From positions 8,237,109 to 8,301,108 of the forward strand of contig OZ025212.1 of assembly GCA_964019055.1 (NCBI GenBank): DNA of 64,000 nucleotides. Reading direction: 5' to 3'. Below are positions 41,601-50,022 of this stretch, in pieces. The number at the start of each line of letters is the position of its first letter. The first letter of the stretch is position 1. The notes below the pieces were generated by a model that was not told the origin of the DNA, did no database searches, and saw only the letters and a list, made by a program, of their open reading frames with translations. Source of the DNA: Anthopleura xanthogrammica (Eukaryota > Cnidaria > Anthozoa > Actiniaria > Actiniidae). The translations under genes and the position numbers were made by a program.

Positions 41601-42429
41601 GAATAAGCCAAATGAAAATGAAAGGTATGGTCTGAAAAATACTATAGGAAGCCACCTTAAGGCGAGCTTCTGCAACTCTCATCGGATACGTTGAGTTTGT
41701 AATGGGAAAATAATTCCTCATTACAGATTCAAGTGATGTATCTAGATATTGACCTGCTACTAGGTTCAATATCTAGATACATCCGATCCCTCATTAAAAT
41801 ATTGATCGGGATATATCAGAGATACATTCCAATGAATAACAAAACCGTGTTAAAGGTATAAGATAAACATATATTTTCAGTTTAACTGGCAAAATCAAAT
41901 TATTGTATCAGCACGTGACTGACTGATGAATGTACGTTCAAATACTCTTGCTTTACTAGCATTGCTCGATATAAAGATGATATTACAGATATCACTGGTT
42001 TGACGTGTGTTGGAGTTACGCTCCGGTCATTCAGACTAAAATTCATGATATCCATCGTTTTTTTTTTTAGTTTGCGCTAGTGGTTTGACCTCCATTCAAG
42101 GCAGTTGCAACGGTGTTAATAACGATTATTTACCGTGGGGCCAAGCAGAAAGCCATTGTGTTAATAAGGGGGGACATCTGGTTTCAATACACAGCGTAGC
42201 CCATAACACAGCGGTAGTCGGTTTAAGCGATATTGAATTCTGGATCGGATTGAGTGATACCGAAACAGAAGGCACTTATAAATGGAGTGATGGTACACAG
42301 TTCGACTACAATAACTTTGGGTCGCCGTTAGCAACAGGTAAAGGCTGTATCTATATTGAGCCAACTACTGGTCTGTGGAAAAAATTGGGGTGTAGTGGTG
42401 GATACAAACCATTTGTCTGTCAGAATTAG
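23570..42429 (+). CDS. Lectin B: secreted PAN / 11x EGF / C-type-lectin-like protein
   Basis: Fourteen exons join without a frame break: 23570-23618, 30186-30448, 31421-31529, 31869-31982, 32408-32527, 33295-33408, 33834-33953, 34721-34834, 35260-35379, 36502-36615, 36950-37078, 37371-37487, 38448-38564 and 42071-42429. Total 1,959 nt, 652 residues plus stop. Order: signal peptide, PAN/Apple domain, eleven EGF modules, CTLD. All EGF junctions are phase 1, which lets exons be gained or lost without harm. Most EGFs carry D/N-I-D/N-E-C calcium motifs and the Asx-hydroxylation pattern. The protein should be secreted and extended, with binding domains at both ends. Function (recognition, adhesion or matrix) is not known. 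Whether all exons are used in one transcript cannot be told from DNA. Confidence 0.85.
24268..24343. repeat. 38-bp direct duplication in lectin B intron 1
   Basis: The segment beginning GCCTGTAAAAATAGAGACGG is present twice head to tail (24,268 and 24,306) without visible differences, which points to a recent small tandem duplication. Confidence 0.85.
25590..26480. repeat. Large inverted repeat with a nested element in its loop
   Basis: The left arm (about 25,600-25,790) and right arm (about 26,245-26,470) are inverted copies of about 200 bp; for example TTTATAATGAGATAAGGTTAG on the left matches CTAACCTTATCTCATTATAAA on the right. The loop holds a second element at about 25,921-26,225, with ends CAGGCCCGTAACCAG and CTGGTTACGGCCCTG flanked by ATTAC on both sides. 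Similar GGGGCGTGGCCAGGGGG sequence near 45,462 may be a fragment of that class. Confidence 0.7.
26530..29130. repeat. Wide inverted repeat, 2.6 kb across, with an inner hairpin
   Basis: A segment at about 26,530-26,600 (TTTTGCGTCAGCATGCCCTTG) returns inverted at about 29,070-29,130. Inside, about 26,920-27,015 (AAGAGCAAGTGTCTG ... AGGTATAGATAAGCTAT) returns inverted at about 27,935-28,010. No transposase frame is recognised between them. It lies wholly in lectin B intron 1 and may be an old, internally rearranged DNA transposon. Confidence 0.55.
30186..30448 (+). CDS. Lectin B exon 2: PAN/Apple domain
   Basis: The exon encodes about 88 residues, from [11 protein letters not shown] to the RSAE end. 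Cysteines and the [21 protein letters not shown] core (GQCRIKC ... CISYNFG ... CELSDSD) are typical of PAN/Apple domains, which bind proteins or carbohydrates. It enters in phase 1 after TATAG and leaves in phase 0 before GTACAT, matching the phase-0 entry of the next EGF exon. The frame continues open past the donor, so intron retention would give a short C-terminus. Confidence 0.8.
30600..31345. other. Lectin B intron 2 with scattered internal repeats
   Basis: Short motifs such as TTTTCCTTG, TTTGACAATTT and the CTCATCTACACGAGCAAA type recur in both orientations, suggesting an eroded repeat. The open frames here do not match any domain and the gene's splice phases do not need another exon. 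Confidence 0.35.
31421..31529 (+). CDS. Lectin B exon 3: atypical EGF module
   Basis: A phase-0 acceptor and phase-1 donor (GTCAG) bound a 36-codon module with six cysteines but only one residue between the first two (NCKC). It lacks the DIDEC start and ends [13 protein letters not shown]. It bridges the phase change between the PAN exon and the phase-1 EGF array. The odd first spacing makes correct folding uncertain. Confidence 0.7.
31869..32527 (+). CDS. Lectin B EGF exon pair, unit 1
   Basis: Exons 31869-31982 (type a, DIDEC start) and 32408-32527 (type b, VPEINEC start). Type a has an extra cysteine, CTCCDGF instead of the CTCPDGF seen in other units, giving seven cysteines. The introns align with those of unit 2 at an offset of exactly 1,426 bp. 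In this unit the first half has diverged more from unit 2 than the second half. Confidence 0.85.
33295..33953 (+). CDS. Lectin B EGF exon pair, unit 2
   Basis: Exons 33295-33408 (type a; [12 protein letters not shown], differing from the GFTGQNC norm) and 33834-33953 (type b, with a glycine-to-glutamate change, NGETC). Both are phase 1 at each end. The type a exon is identical to that of unit 3, including its introns, showing a very recent duplication. Confidence 0.85.
34721..35379 (+). CDS. Lectin B EGF exon pair, unit 3
   Basis: Exons 34721-34834 (identical to unit 2 type a) and 35260-35379 (type b; VIGYDCTC). The downstream intron carries a 346-bp TTAA-flanked insertion (35,657-36,002) absent from units 1 and 2, which dates that insertion after the unit separated. 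Confidence 0.85.
35657..36002. mobile_element. 346-bp inverted-repeat element inserted at TTAA
   Basis: The ends AGGGGCACTTGGACGAAAA and TTTTCATCCAAGTGCCCCT are inverted repeats. TTAA flanks both sides (35,653-35,656 and 36,003-36,006). The matching intron sites in units 1 and 2 (near 32,800 and 34,228) read CTCAAGTTAATTATTGG with a single TTAA, a direct empty-site proof. TTAA targets are typical of piggyBac and Kolobok elements; no transposase is present. Confidence 0.9.
36502..37078 (+). CDS. Lectin B EGF exon pair, unit 4
   Basis: Exons 36502-36615 (type a; NVNGYKCTC) and 36950-37078 (type b, nine bases longer, starting [10 protein letters not shown] in place of VPEINEC, and with GLTGQNC). 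Loss of the E-I-N-E pattern should weaken calcium binding in the second module. The intron between them is shorter and more diverged than in units 1-3, so this is the oldest of the four. Confidence 0.85.
37371..38564 (+). CDS. Lectin B EGF exon duplicate pair (type c)
   Basis: Exons 37371-37487 and 38448-38564, each 117 bp and 1,077 bp apart, encode [13 protein letters not shown](T/S)CQVQ modules. They lack the DIDEC calcium start and read [11 protein letters not shown]. They differ by a few residues (DQM versus GQI). Flanking introns are also duplicated; the first copy carries the 298-bp element at 37,577-37,874 that the second lacks. Confidence 0.85.
37577..37874. mobile_element. Composite inverted-repeat element, family 2 copy 2 (ATAC target)
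   Basis: It begins TAGTTATACAATGG and ends GGTGGGATCAA, flanked by ATAC at 37,573-37,576 and 37,875-37,878. The duplicated intron near 38,641 lacks it and reads GCGATATATATACATATATA, so exact boundaries can be read. It is the reverse orientation of the copy at 1,694-1,956. Confidence 0.85.
38031..38126. repeat. ATGTTGC heptamer microsatellite
   Basis: About 13 copies of the 7-bp unit ATGTTGC lie between the two type c EGF exons. A two- to three-copy imperfect version is found at about 37,258-37,285, the corresponding place before the first type c exon, so the array expanded after the exon duplication. Confidence 0.95.
39128..39380. mobile_element. Family 2 element, truncated copy
   Basis: The first module (TATCCCACACCATAG to CTATGGTGTGGGATAAAA) is complete. 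The second starts TTATACAATGG but does not reach a matching right end. It sits in the last lectin B intron. A/T-rich palindromic sequence (38,800-38,930) precedes it. Confidence 0.7.
39764..41656. mobile_element. 1.9-kb fold-back element with arms of about 330 bp, inserted at TTAA
   Basis: The arms start GGTGGCTTCCTATAGT (39,764) and end ACTATAGGAAGCCACC (41,656), and extend to about 40,090 and 41,328 with few mismatches. TTAA lies at 39,760-39,763 and 41,657-41,660. A second, inner inverted pair (about 40,970-41,050 and 41,250-41,325; CTCAGAAAAACCGAATTAC and complement) makes the centre fold again. The unmatched part, 40,100-40,960, has no recognised protein. It is in the last lectin B intron, about 400 bp before the CTLD exon. 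Confidence 0.85.
42071..42429 (+). CDS. Terminal CTLD exon of lectin B
   Basis: A poly-T acceptor precedes a phase-1 exon of about 119 codons ending in TAG. It shows the long-form CTLD cysteines (VCASGL ... GSCNG ... HCVNKGG ... GCIYIE ... LGCSGG ... FVCQN) and WIGL at 42,241-42,252. The calcium/sugar motifs EPN/QPD and WND are both missing (FGSPLATG and WKKLGC at those places), so it is probably a calcium-independent binder. Like lectin A, the CTLD is one exon and the last. Confidence 0.85.
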
Positions 42430-43114
42430 AATCGACTACTCCTCAATCTAAAAAACAAAATCATAAATTAATATCCGCACCTTAAAAATTAAATCTGGCC
42501 CAATAGACTTTAGATATAGCGAATACATTATTTGATTCAAATACTTATTTCCGATTCTCATTTTCTTTTTTCTTTTTGCCCCCCTCGGCCAATACCAAAA
42601 CAGAAAGAAACAGGAGGAGGGTTGAAGACTTTTGAAATTATTTGTAGCGAGGAGACAGGGAAACGCCCCCTTTGGTAGAATAGTAATATAATTTCCATAT
42701 GATATAGAGATAAAATACTCAAAAACCCGAAAAGGAGTAAAAGTTCATGTCAGTAGACTAGTTGTTTCCAGGAAGGATTTCAAACTAAGAAATCACAGTT
42801 CGAGCTTGTGGATTATGATTTCTTGAACTGTTAATGATGAATGTAAGCAAAAAAAAGCAAGTATTAAGTTTTACTGAAAAGATCAACAATGACGCAAATA
42901 ATTTGAAAACAGACCAACAAACAAACGAAATACACTAAAATTACCTAGAGACGCTGAGATGCGAAACTGATATCACTGACATAAATTCAAAATTTTAATT
43001 GCACTGTGCCAAACCCGCGAGACATCTGCAGACCGAATGTGTCGTATACGAACCGGCTTCGGACCTGATGACAATTAAAGTCGATCGGCCCTTACAGTGT
43101 GTTTTTAGACCTGA
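42430..43114. other. Downstream flank of lectin B
   Basis: AT-rich sequence after the lectin B stop, presumably containing the 3' UTR. No canonical AATAAA stands out at the expected distance. No gene is supported. Confidence 0.35.
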
Positions 43115-43172
43115 TTAAAAACTAACCACACGCTATTTCCATTGTTTAATGTAGGTTCTTAAATAAAGGTTC

Positions 43173-43273
43173 AAACGCTAGGGCGAGGGTTTGCATTGAA
43201 ATTCAAGACCGAGGGCCGCAGGGCCGTAGGCCCGAGGTCTTGAATTTCAATGCAAACCCGAGCCCGTACGCTT
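43173..43273. repeat. Long near-perfect palindrome
   Basis: Arms of about 40 bp (GTTTGCATTGAAATTCAAG at 43,189-43,207 and complement at 43,238-43,256) surround a GC-rich centre CCGCAGGGCC. The transcript or single strand would form a strong hairpin. Confidence 0.85.
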
Positions 43274-43449
43274 GAAGTTGTTTAAAAACTAACTAAACCC
43301 TATTTTTATTGTTTCAATGCAACAATTCTGGAAATAGGAACTCAAATAATCGGATTTAATTTATATCGAGTATTTTATATTTGCATCAAATTAACGTCGA
43401 ACAATAGCTGTGCTGAGATAAAGCTTCTTAAAATTCCATCATTGTCAAT

Positions 43450-43530
43450 GATTTACCGGATAGCATAGTGGTAAGTGAATGGACTGTATATAAGATGCGA
43501 AGGGTTGAGCGTTCGAGGCTCGGCAGGGTC
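43450..43530 (+). other. tRNA-like sequence
   Basis: An A-box-like GGATAGCATAGTGGTAAG and a good T-arm (TGAGC, loop GTTCGAG, GCTCG) occur at tRNA spacing, but the anticodon and acceptor stems pair poorly. It is best read as a tRNA pseudogene or SINE head. Confidence 0.3.
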
Positions 43531-43600
43531 AATTTGCAAGATTTCATTTACGTTTTTTTAAAGGTTAGAATAGTCAATTCCTTAAGTTTTAAGACTTTAA

Positions 43601-44343
43601 GGAGGCTCCCTAGAGTTTACAGGTATTTGGAGCTATAAGAGAAATCCTTTTATAGGAAAAGCATATCTGCATATTGATGCCTGATAGACCAACCATATTA
43701 AAGATTATGAGTTTAGGATTTGTTTGTGGTAGTAATGATCACGTACAATGTTACCATAGCAACGCTGCATCTGTCATAAAAAGGCCTATTTTTAACATTA
43801 AAAAAATAATAACTCGAATTTTCCATATTCTTCTAAGTACATAATATAAAACCCCGTTGGGTTTTTTATAATATAACTGGGGCTTAAAAAAATCTTGACA
43901 TCAGAACGTGAGATATTGAGAAATTTCGATTTTCCTGGATTAAAAAAAAATCTGATGTCAGGATTTCAGTAGCATTTTGTCAGTTGCCTTTTTATAACAT
44001 TGTGAAAAAACTGTATACGTTTGGGAACATTTCACCGTGTAATTTTGAGTTAATTTCATTTTGAAAATTAACGTACGCAAAAAAAAAAATTCTTCAAGTT
44101 TAGTAGTTGCGCATGCGCAAGCATGCTCATTGCATTCTGAATAAATGAACTGTTCTGAACGTGCAAGTTTGTCAAAGTCGTATAAAAATCACTAAACACA
44201 AGGGTAGCTTTATTTGCTGCTGCTTCTGTTGTTACGGGTTTGAAATGATTGTTAATTCTGGATAAAATGCGAGTAGTTTTTGTGACTCTTAGTGCTTTGC
44301 CTCTGGACGTCGATGGAGGAAGAGTAAACTCTAGGGAGCCTCC
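43601..44343. mobile_element. 743-bp inverted-repeat element inserted at TTAA
   Basis: The ends GGAGGCTCCCTAGAGTTTAC and GTAAACTCTAGGGAGCCTCC are perfect 20-bp inverted repeats flanked by TTAA (43,597-43,600 and 44,344-44,347). It is nested in the 43,115-44,550 element. It is non-autonomous, with no protein recognised. Confidence 0.9.
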
Positions 44344-44550
44344 TTAAGACTTCTAGTGTGTGTCTAAAATCTCAAATAAATGTGCATTGAATTTCAAAAT
44401 TTCAAAACTCTCAAATGTGTGTGTATATGGCTAGCTTGGCAAAAAAAACCTGATGCAGGTCTTGAATTCAAAATTAAAAACCTGTCCCGGGTCTTCCGCC
44501 GAATTTAAGAACCTACATTAAACAATGGAAATAGGGTGTGGTTAGTTTTT

Positions 44551-46270
44551 CCGATGGCACTGTGTTAACATATTAATCATAGACACGCTGATTGGCTAAT
44601 ATAAATATTAGCTGAGGGTGCGCATTGTGGTTTATATTGATTAGAAAGTCATGCCAATATTTTTTGACTTAGGTTTATTTCTGCTGAGCTATCCGAAAAC
44701 TATCTAATTTCCCAGAAATCTCTAGGTATTGCATAAAAACTTTCAGCGGTTCTCAGTATCATTCTCCATCGAGAATAAGTCTTATATCATATAAGCTGAA
44801 ACAGCTTAGTATTATGATCACAAATATATGCAGTATCACGTGCGTTCTTTAAAAGAACCCGCACCTTTTTGCGGATTTTGCGTCTATCATGATGCAGAAC
44901 ACACTGAGGGAGGCCATTTTAGATGAACTACATGAAAATGAGTAAAAAACCCTTATTTCAGAATAAAAGCCGAAAGGAAAATCAATTAGAAATGTAGTGC
45001 AAGACATTTGTATTACCGCATTAGTTTTCCTCATCCTGTGCTATTCTCCTTTAGTCATGATAAAAATAGCTGGAATGACTGGTGTTTTTGATTCTCAATC
45101 AAGTACACTAAGTTTTATTTATGTTGAGATATTCAGTGTTAGGCTTAAGTTTATTGCCTACCTTGAGCGTACGTAAATGCACACTCTTGATTCCTTTCGG
45201 TCTTGGACTCTGACAACACTTTTTGAAATCACGGAGAGAATAAACGACAATTTTTATCTAAAGAAGCTCCCTGTGATGCAGACAATCCCTGTACATGTCT
45301 GTACATGTGCATGCTCTCATGCCGTCAGCCAAATAGGCCTGTACAACAAAGGCAACCTTGTTAGTGCCGGCCCATTTGCTGTCTCAAATCAACAACTCAG
45401 TGGATGATCGGACGAGTTTGAACAGAATGACACAAATCAGTTATGAAGGACATGAAGCAGGGGCGTGGCCAGGGGGCCAAGGGGACCCGGAATTCCCTCC
45501 TCCCTCATGTTTGCAGTTTTTTTTTTTTTTGCCAATCTTTCAGTTGGCCGTTTTCTTTTGCATGATGCACTGAAAACGGGTTTTGCCCCTAAAGAAATCA
45601 CCACCAGAAAGAGCAACCAGAAATATGTATTTTTGGAAAGTTTCATTGCTATAAATTGAATTCAAGTGAAGCTATTTGGAATCAAAATTACAGAGATTTG
45701 TATATGTGTTCAGTGATCTGTTTCCTTGCTAGCATCGTTGTGGTATTTTTCACGTTTTTAAAATTAGCTAAATTTCTCATAACTTCTCAAGAATTTAATA
45801 TTTTTGTCTCAAACTTTCTAACTTTGTTGATATCATTCTTATCTATAACTTTAAGGTAGCGGTCAACTAAAATATGAATTTAAAAAATTATGATAATGAA
45901 AGTGCGGCTATACTGGCATTCGGTCAATACACTTCAATTATACTCAATTACTGGTAATAATGTGTGTCCTCATAATAGGCCTTTTGCAGGATATAATCAC
46001 GTGGCTGTTACTGGATGACAAAAAAATTGGACTTCCCTTATTTAAAAAGCTTTTGCGGGATTACTAATTATGTCATATCCAAAACGTTTTTCAAAATACT
46101 ATTTTCCCTTATAAGATGCTTTCGATTTCAAGATACGAGGCGATTGAAAGTTTGTTTACCTTCCAGCAGAGCATTCCCTAAGGGACTTTGGGCTGAATTA
46201 ATTCGTTATCAAAGTGATATATCAGCTCGTGACTGTTTGTTGCAAATGACCTATTAGCCATTGCGAGGTT
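44551..46270. other. Intergenic stretch without supported gene
   Basis: Mostly unique AT-rich sequence. A GGGGCGTGGCCAGGGGG segment near 45,462, followed by a T-tract, may be a fragment of the element class seen at 25,921-26,225. Overlapping short open frames show no domain. Confidence 0.35.
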
Positions 46271-46402
46271 AAGGAAAAGACTGGCTCGAGTTGGTACTGC
46301 AGTGCATTGTGGGACTGTTTTTTCCAAGATGGCGTCTATTTCGACCCTTAAGGCAGTCCTACAATGCCAATGCAATGCCAACTCGACCCAGTCTTTTTCA
46401 TT
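46270..46402. repeat. Small inverted-repeat element
   Basis: AAAAGACTGGCTCGAGTTGG on the left pairs with CCAACTCGACCCAGTCTTTT on the right. CATTGCG occurs just outside both ends. It is probably a short non-autonomous element. Confidence 0.6.
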
Positions 46403-46784
46403 GCGTGTAAATTTGTATGCGAATGTAGAGCTGCATGAAAGTGTGGTTAAATTAAAGGTTTCATGCATGCATAAATACTAAGAAAGTCCTACAACTACTA
46501 TAAACTTGAAGATCTTAGCTAGACATGATATTCTATGTATGGAATGTGGCTAACTTACTGCTGAGACTTACACATACCTCGCCCTCTGCTCAGAGGAATA
46601 TTCAGGGCTATTCCAAGTGCTTTTGCGTGCTTAGCCTTCATAAATTACAAATTTATCACTTAGATATAAATTTGCTTTGATCAGCTTTCGAATATTAGAT
46701 TAAATAATTTCGTTTCATTTAGTGCTATATTATACTACTATTTACTACAACGTTTCTACAGCCATGCACAAAAAAATTGACGCT

Positions 46785-46945
46785 TTTTCCAAAAATAAAT
46801 ATATATATAAAAAAAACATAAGAAATTATGGGACAGAATCGCTATTTATTTTGTAAGCCTTGGTAACCAGGAAAAAAATCATTGTAGATATTCCATAATT
46901 TCTTATATATTTTTTGTTACATACTTATTATTGGAAAAAAAAGGT
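46785..46945. repeat. Small inverted-repeat element
   Basis: ATAAGAAATTATGGGA on the left and TCCATAATTTCTTAT on the right, with A/T-rich ends. A related half (GAGAAATTATGGGATATC) occurs near 39,650. Confidence 0.5.
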
Positions 46946-47165
46946 ATTCATGGTGGTGTTCAATACAGCCATCACGTTATATTTCCACCTCGCTTTCTTC
47001 GTGTGGGATGAAGGATAAAAGCCGAAATAACGTACTACGTAATTACAACCTACGCATGTTCACTAAAATGAGGGGGGAAACGTTAGATGCCTGATTGAGT
47101 CAACATACTCACATCAATTGTTTTCTTTTACGATCTACTGAGATTATCCCATACATTCCCTTATT

Positions 47166-47560
47166 CTTTACTTTGACATTGCCCATGATAAATTGCGGTT
47201 TGGGGGCTGGAGGTAACCAGGAAAAGAAACCGCACATATTATGCTGATCAGAAGATCTTGCAAATGCTTCTCATGATATTAAAAGATGCATAAGAAACAG
47301 CCAGAAATAAATAGAAAAAAGTTTGAAGAAAGCTATAAAGTAAATTTTGAGCACTTCTTCATGAGTGAATGTATTTTCTGTCACACTAAACTTCTTGATG
47401 TTCTGAACTCAGAATGACATTAAAATCAGTATTTTACAGATATCAGCAGGTGTAGTGTGCATTCGATTGAATAACTTTTATTTTTCGACACTCTTTGACT
47501 GGTTACTCCCAAAACCGCAATGTATTATGGGCAATGTAAAAGTAGAGAATAAATCATACA
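47166..47560. repeat. Inverted repeat
   Basis: ACATTGCCCATGATAAATTGCGG near 47,176 is matched in reverse by CCGCAATGTATTATGGGCAATGT near 47,515. The arms are diverged, so this is an old element. Confidence 0.5.
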
Positions 47561-47606
47561 CAGGCCTCATTTGGCCTGCTGTGACGTACTGGGCAATCTT
47601 TCTTAA

Positions 47607-47848
47607 AGGCGCGGAAATACGAGCAACAAAATCGTGCAACTTGGCGCGTAACATTGCGTCATCACAGGTTACAGAGCCAATGTTGCTCGTATTACCACCC
47701 CGCGCGCAGAAAATTTTCCCTGATGCAGAAGTAAAACGAGCTTCTACTTCTCCAACAAAGTAGTGGCGCAACAAAATTTCGTTGCACAGGGTGGTAATAT
47801 GAACAGCATTATTCACTCTGCAACTTGCAACGCAAGTATTTCCGCGCC
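47607..47848. mobile_element. 242-bp inverted-repeat element inserted at TTAA
   Basis: The ends AGGCGCGGAAATAC and GTATTTCCGCGCC are inverted repeats, flanked by TTAA (47,603-47,606 and 47,849-47,852). An internal repeat of GGTGGTAATA / TATTACCACC and of CGCAACAAAATTTCGTTG makes it locally fold. Non-autonomous. Confidence 0.75.
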
Positions 47849-48398
47849 TTAACCAGCACATTTTAAGACTATTTTAAATAAAGCCTATTGTAAAAAGGTC
47901 TTATTATAATAATAGTACTGATAATAATAAAAAGAAAACGAAACGTCAAAGCAAACCGCATTCCTTAACATGATAATTTACGCTAACGAGGAGACCTTGC
48001 AGCCTTATTTGTGTGAATGGTGCGTGGAGATCATATATTCGCTGGTTCATTAAATGAAAAGATCCAAAACAGCTTTCCATAAATCAGCTGAAGTTGTAGT
48101 TTTTGTCGAAGAGCTCAAACTTTTAGAGAAAAATAATATTTTGCTTCGCTTGTTAAAAGTTATGAGGATGTGAAACGCTGAAAATGGCCTCCTGTCGAGG
48201 ATGGCAACCACGTTGAGGACAGCGCGTGCACGAAAAAAAAGTAAGCGATGCGAAATTAAAGGCGATTATTTTCATCCAAAAGATCATAAGAGAACTGTAA
48301 TCTAACCTGCGCATGGGCCCTTTGTGTAGGGTGATGAAGGATGATCGAGGAGGGGTGTGGTGAGTGAGGTCCCTTCTTTCTCATGCGAATCCTTGTAA

Positions 48399-48572
48399 TA
48401 AGCCAGTTCACAGTTAAAGAATAGTTTTCAGTGCGCATGTGATTTTATCCCGAATTTCTCACCTCCTTTTGTTTAATAAAATAAAAAGAAGGCTTAAACA
48501 AAGGAAGGTGAGAAATTCGGGATAAAATCGCATGCGCACTGAAAACGTTTCTTAAACTGTGAACTGACTTAG
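48399..48572. mobile_element. Fold-back element of about 174 bp
   Basis: Arms of about 70 bp (CAGTTCACAG ... GTGAGAAATTCGGGATAAAA on the right, complement on the left) are separated by only a short A/T-rich loop. The ends match TAAGCCAGTTCACAG with one mismatch. This is a typical hairpin MITE. Confidence 0.8.
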
Positions 48573-49337
48573 TTAAGATGCTGTAACTTTTAGGTATTGA
48601 TGCTAAAGCACTGACATATTTCTTACCCATGGATTTTTGCAAAAGGACGAACAATTTATTTTTGAAAAAATACTGTCACCGGCGCAAGCAAGGAGTACCG
48701 ATAGCTAGGGAGCCTCGTCAGTTACAAGAGTAGACCCAAAGGTATTCTGGGAAATGACATAATTATATTATGATCTTTTTCATTTGCGCTATGCAGTCGA
48801 AAATGCCGAAAGCGTATTCAGAGGACTTGCGTTTTACAAACAGTACATCAACATTCTACGGGTCATCACGACATGCATCTCATTAAGGTATCAGCAAACA
48901 CAAATTATTCCTTTGTTTATAGTTCGCTTAGCGCGCTTTATATTCATTGAAATGCAAAAAAAAGGATACATTTTCTGAAAGATATTTTTAACAAGGATTA
49001 CATATCTGTTAGTTATTTAAAAAAATAGTATTTCATTTGGGAGAAACAGTGTATTTTTCTTGATCACGTGGTCTCCGGCCATAAATGATGCTCAAGGTAC
49101 ACAGATTTGACGTGGACGGATCAAATGTTTATCACATCTTATTGCGCAGATGTTGATCTCTCAAAGAGTGTCTGCGTTTTGATTTTCATCGCTTCATTAT
49201 TTTACTATCGAATTTTAGGTAAATTTACATATTCTACATAAAGTGTATCTTTGAAATTCGATAGGAAAATAATGGAGCGATAAAAATATATGTATATTTG
49301 GCCCCCTACCAAAATGGCCACCGTATCTTCGAGTCCA

Positions 49338-49612
49338 TTGGGTGTATACCTATTTCAAAAAACGTTGTCATAGGCGATAGGTCACTCCAAGATCCAAGAA
49401 TAGCTGGAGTAACGTGTTTCTGCTTCTTGTTCTTGTCAAGAACACGACGGTTAATGTTTAGACATTCCGTGTTGTTTGTAGTCCACGAAACCATTTTAAA
49501 GGCCTCGGTTATTCGTGTTTAGTTAAATACCCATAATTCCTTTCCGTCTTGCAATGAATTACCGCCTTTGGACTTTGGCAATGACAACCTTTTTTGAAAT
49601 AGGTGTATACAA
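49338..49612. repeat. Inverted repeat downstream of MUS81
   Basis: GTGTATACCTATTTCAAAAAA (about 49,340) pairs with TTTTTTGAAATAGGTGTATAC (about 49,588-49,608). It lies in the 3' flank of MUS81. Confidence 0.6.
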
Positions 49613-49789
49613 AGTGTAGAACACAAAGCGGTCACTCTGGGTTAGTATCTACCAATATTTTGTTTTATTTTATTTTTCTTATTGTTGGTTTATTTGTTGG
49701 TTGGTTTATTTGTTTGCTTGTTGTTGTTGTTTTTGTTGTTGTTTTTTGCTTTTTTTTCTATATCTATTTACACTTCTTGATGTTTTAAA

Positions 49790-49795
49790 TTTATT
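49790..49795 (-). promoter_or_regulatory. Candidate MUS81 polyadenylation signal
   Basis: AATAAA on the minus strand, about 230 nt after the MUS81 stop codon. Other similar A/T-rich sequences lie further downstream, so the choice is tentative. Confidence 0.4.
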
Positions 49796-50022
49796 TTGAT
49801 AAAATAAGTATATTAACCTTAACATCGCATACATGACTGAAATGTCTGAAATAGGTAATAAGTAAGTAGTGAGCAAAGGATGTGAAGTACAACAAATATT
49901 TCACCATGTCATCCACGTTTGTCAACTTGTACATTCTAAGACGTCTCCTGCGACTGCTCCCGGAACACAAGGCAAGGGATCCATCTCTCTGTCCCATGCA
50001 CCTTAACAAGCTAATGCAGTTC

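Larger units (their letters stand above)
43115..44550. mobile_element. Inverted-repeat element of 1.4 kb with nested insertions
   Basis: The left end (TTTCCATTGTTTAATGTAGG region, 43,115-43,162) returns inverted at 44,504-44,550 (CCTACATTAAACAATGGAAA). Inside lie a long palindrome (43,173-43,273), a tRNA-like stretch (43,450-43,530) and a separate TTAA insertion (43,601-44,343). No transposase frame is present. Confidence 0.65.

Noticed and set aside
49791..50009. Minus-strand frame next to MUS81 considered as its last exon
   Set aside because: The exon at 50,089-50,023 has the correct phase and the family C-terminus ([14 protein letters not shown]), and its stop comes before this frame.
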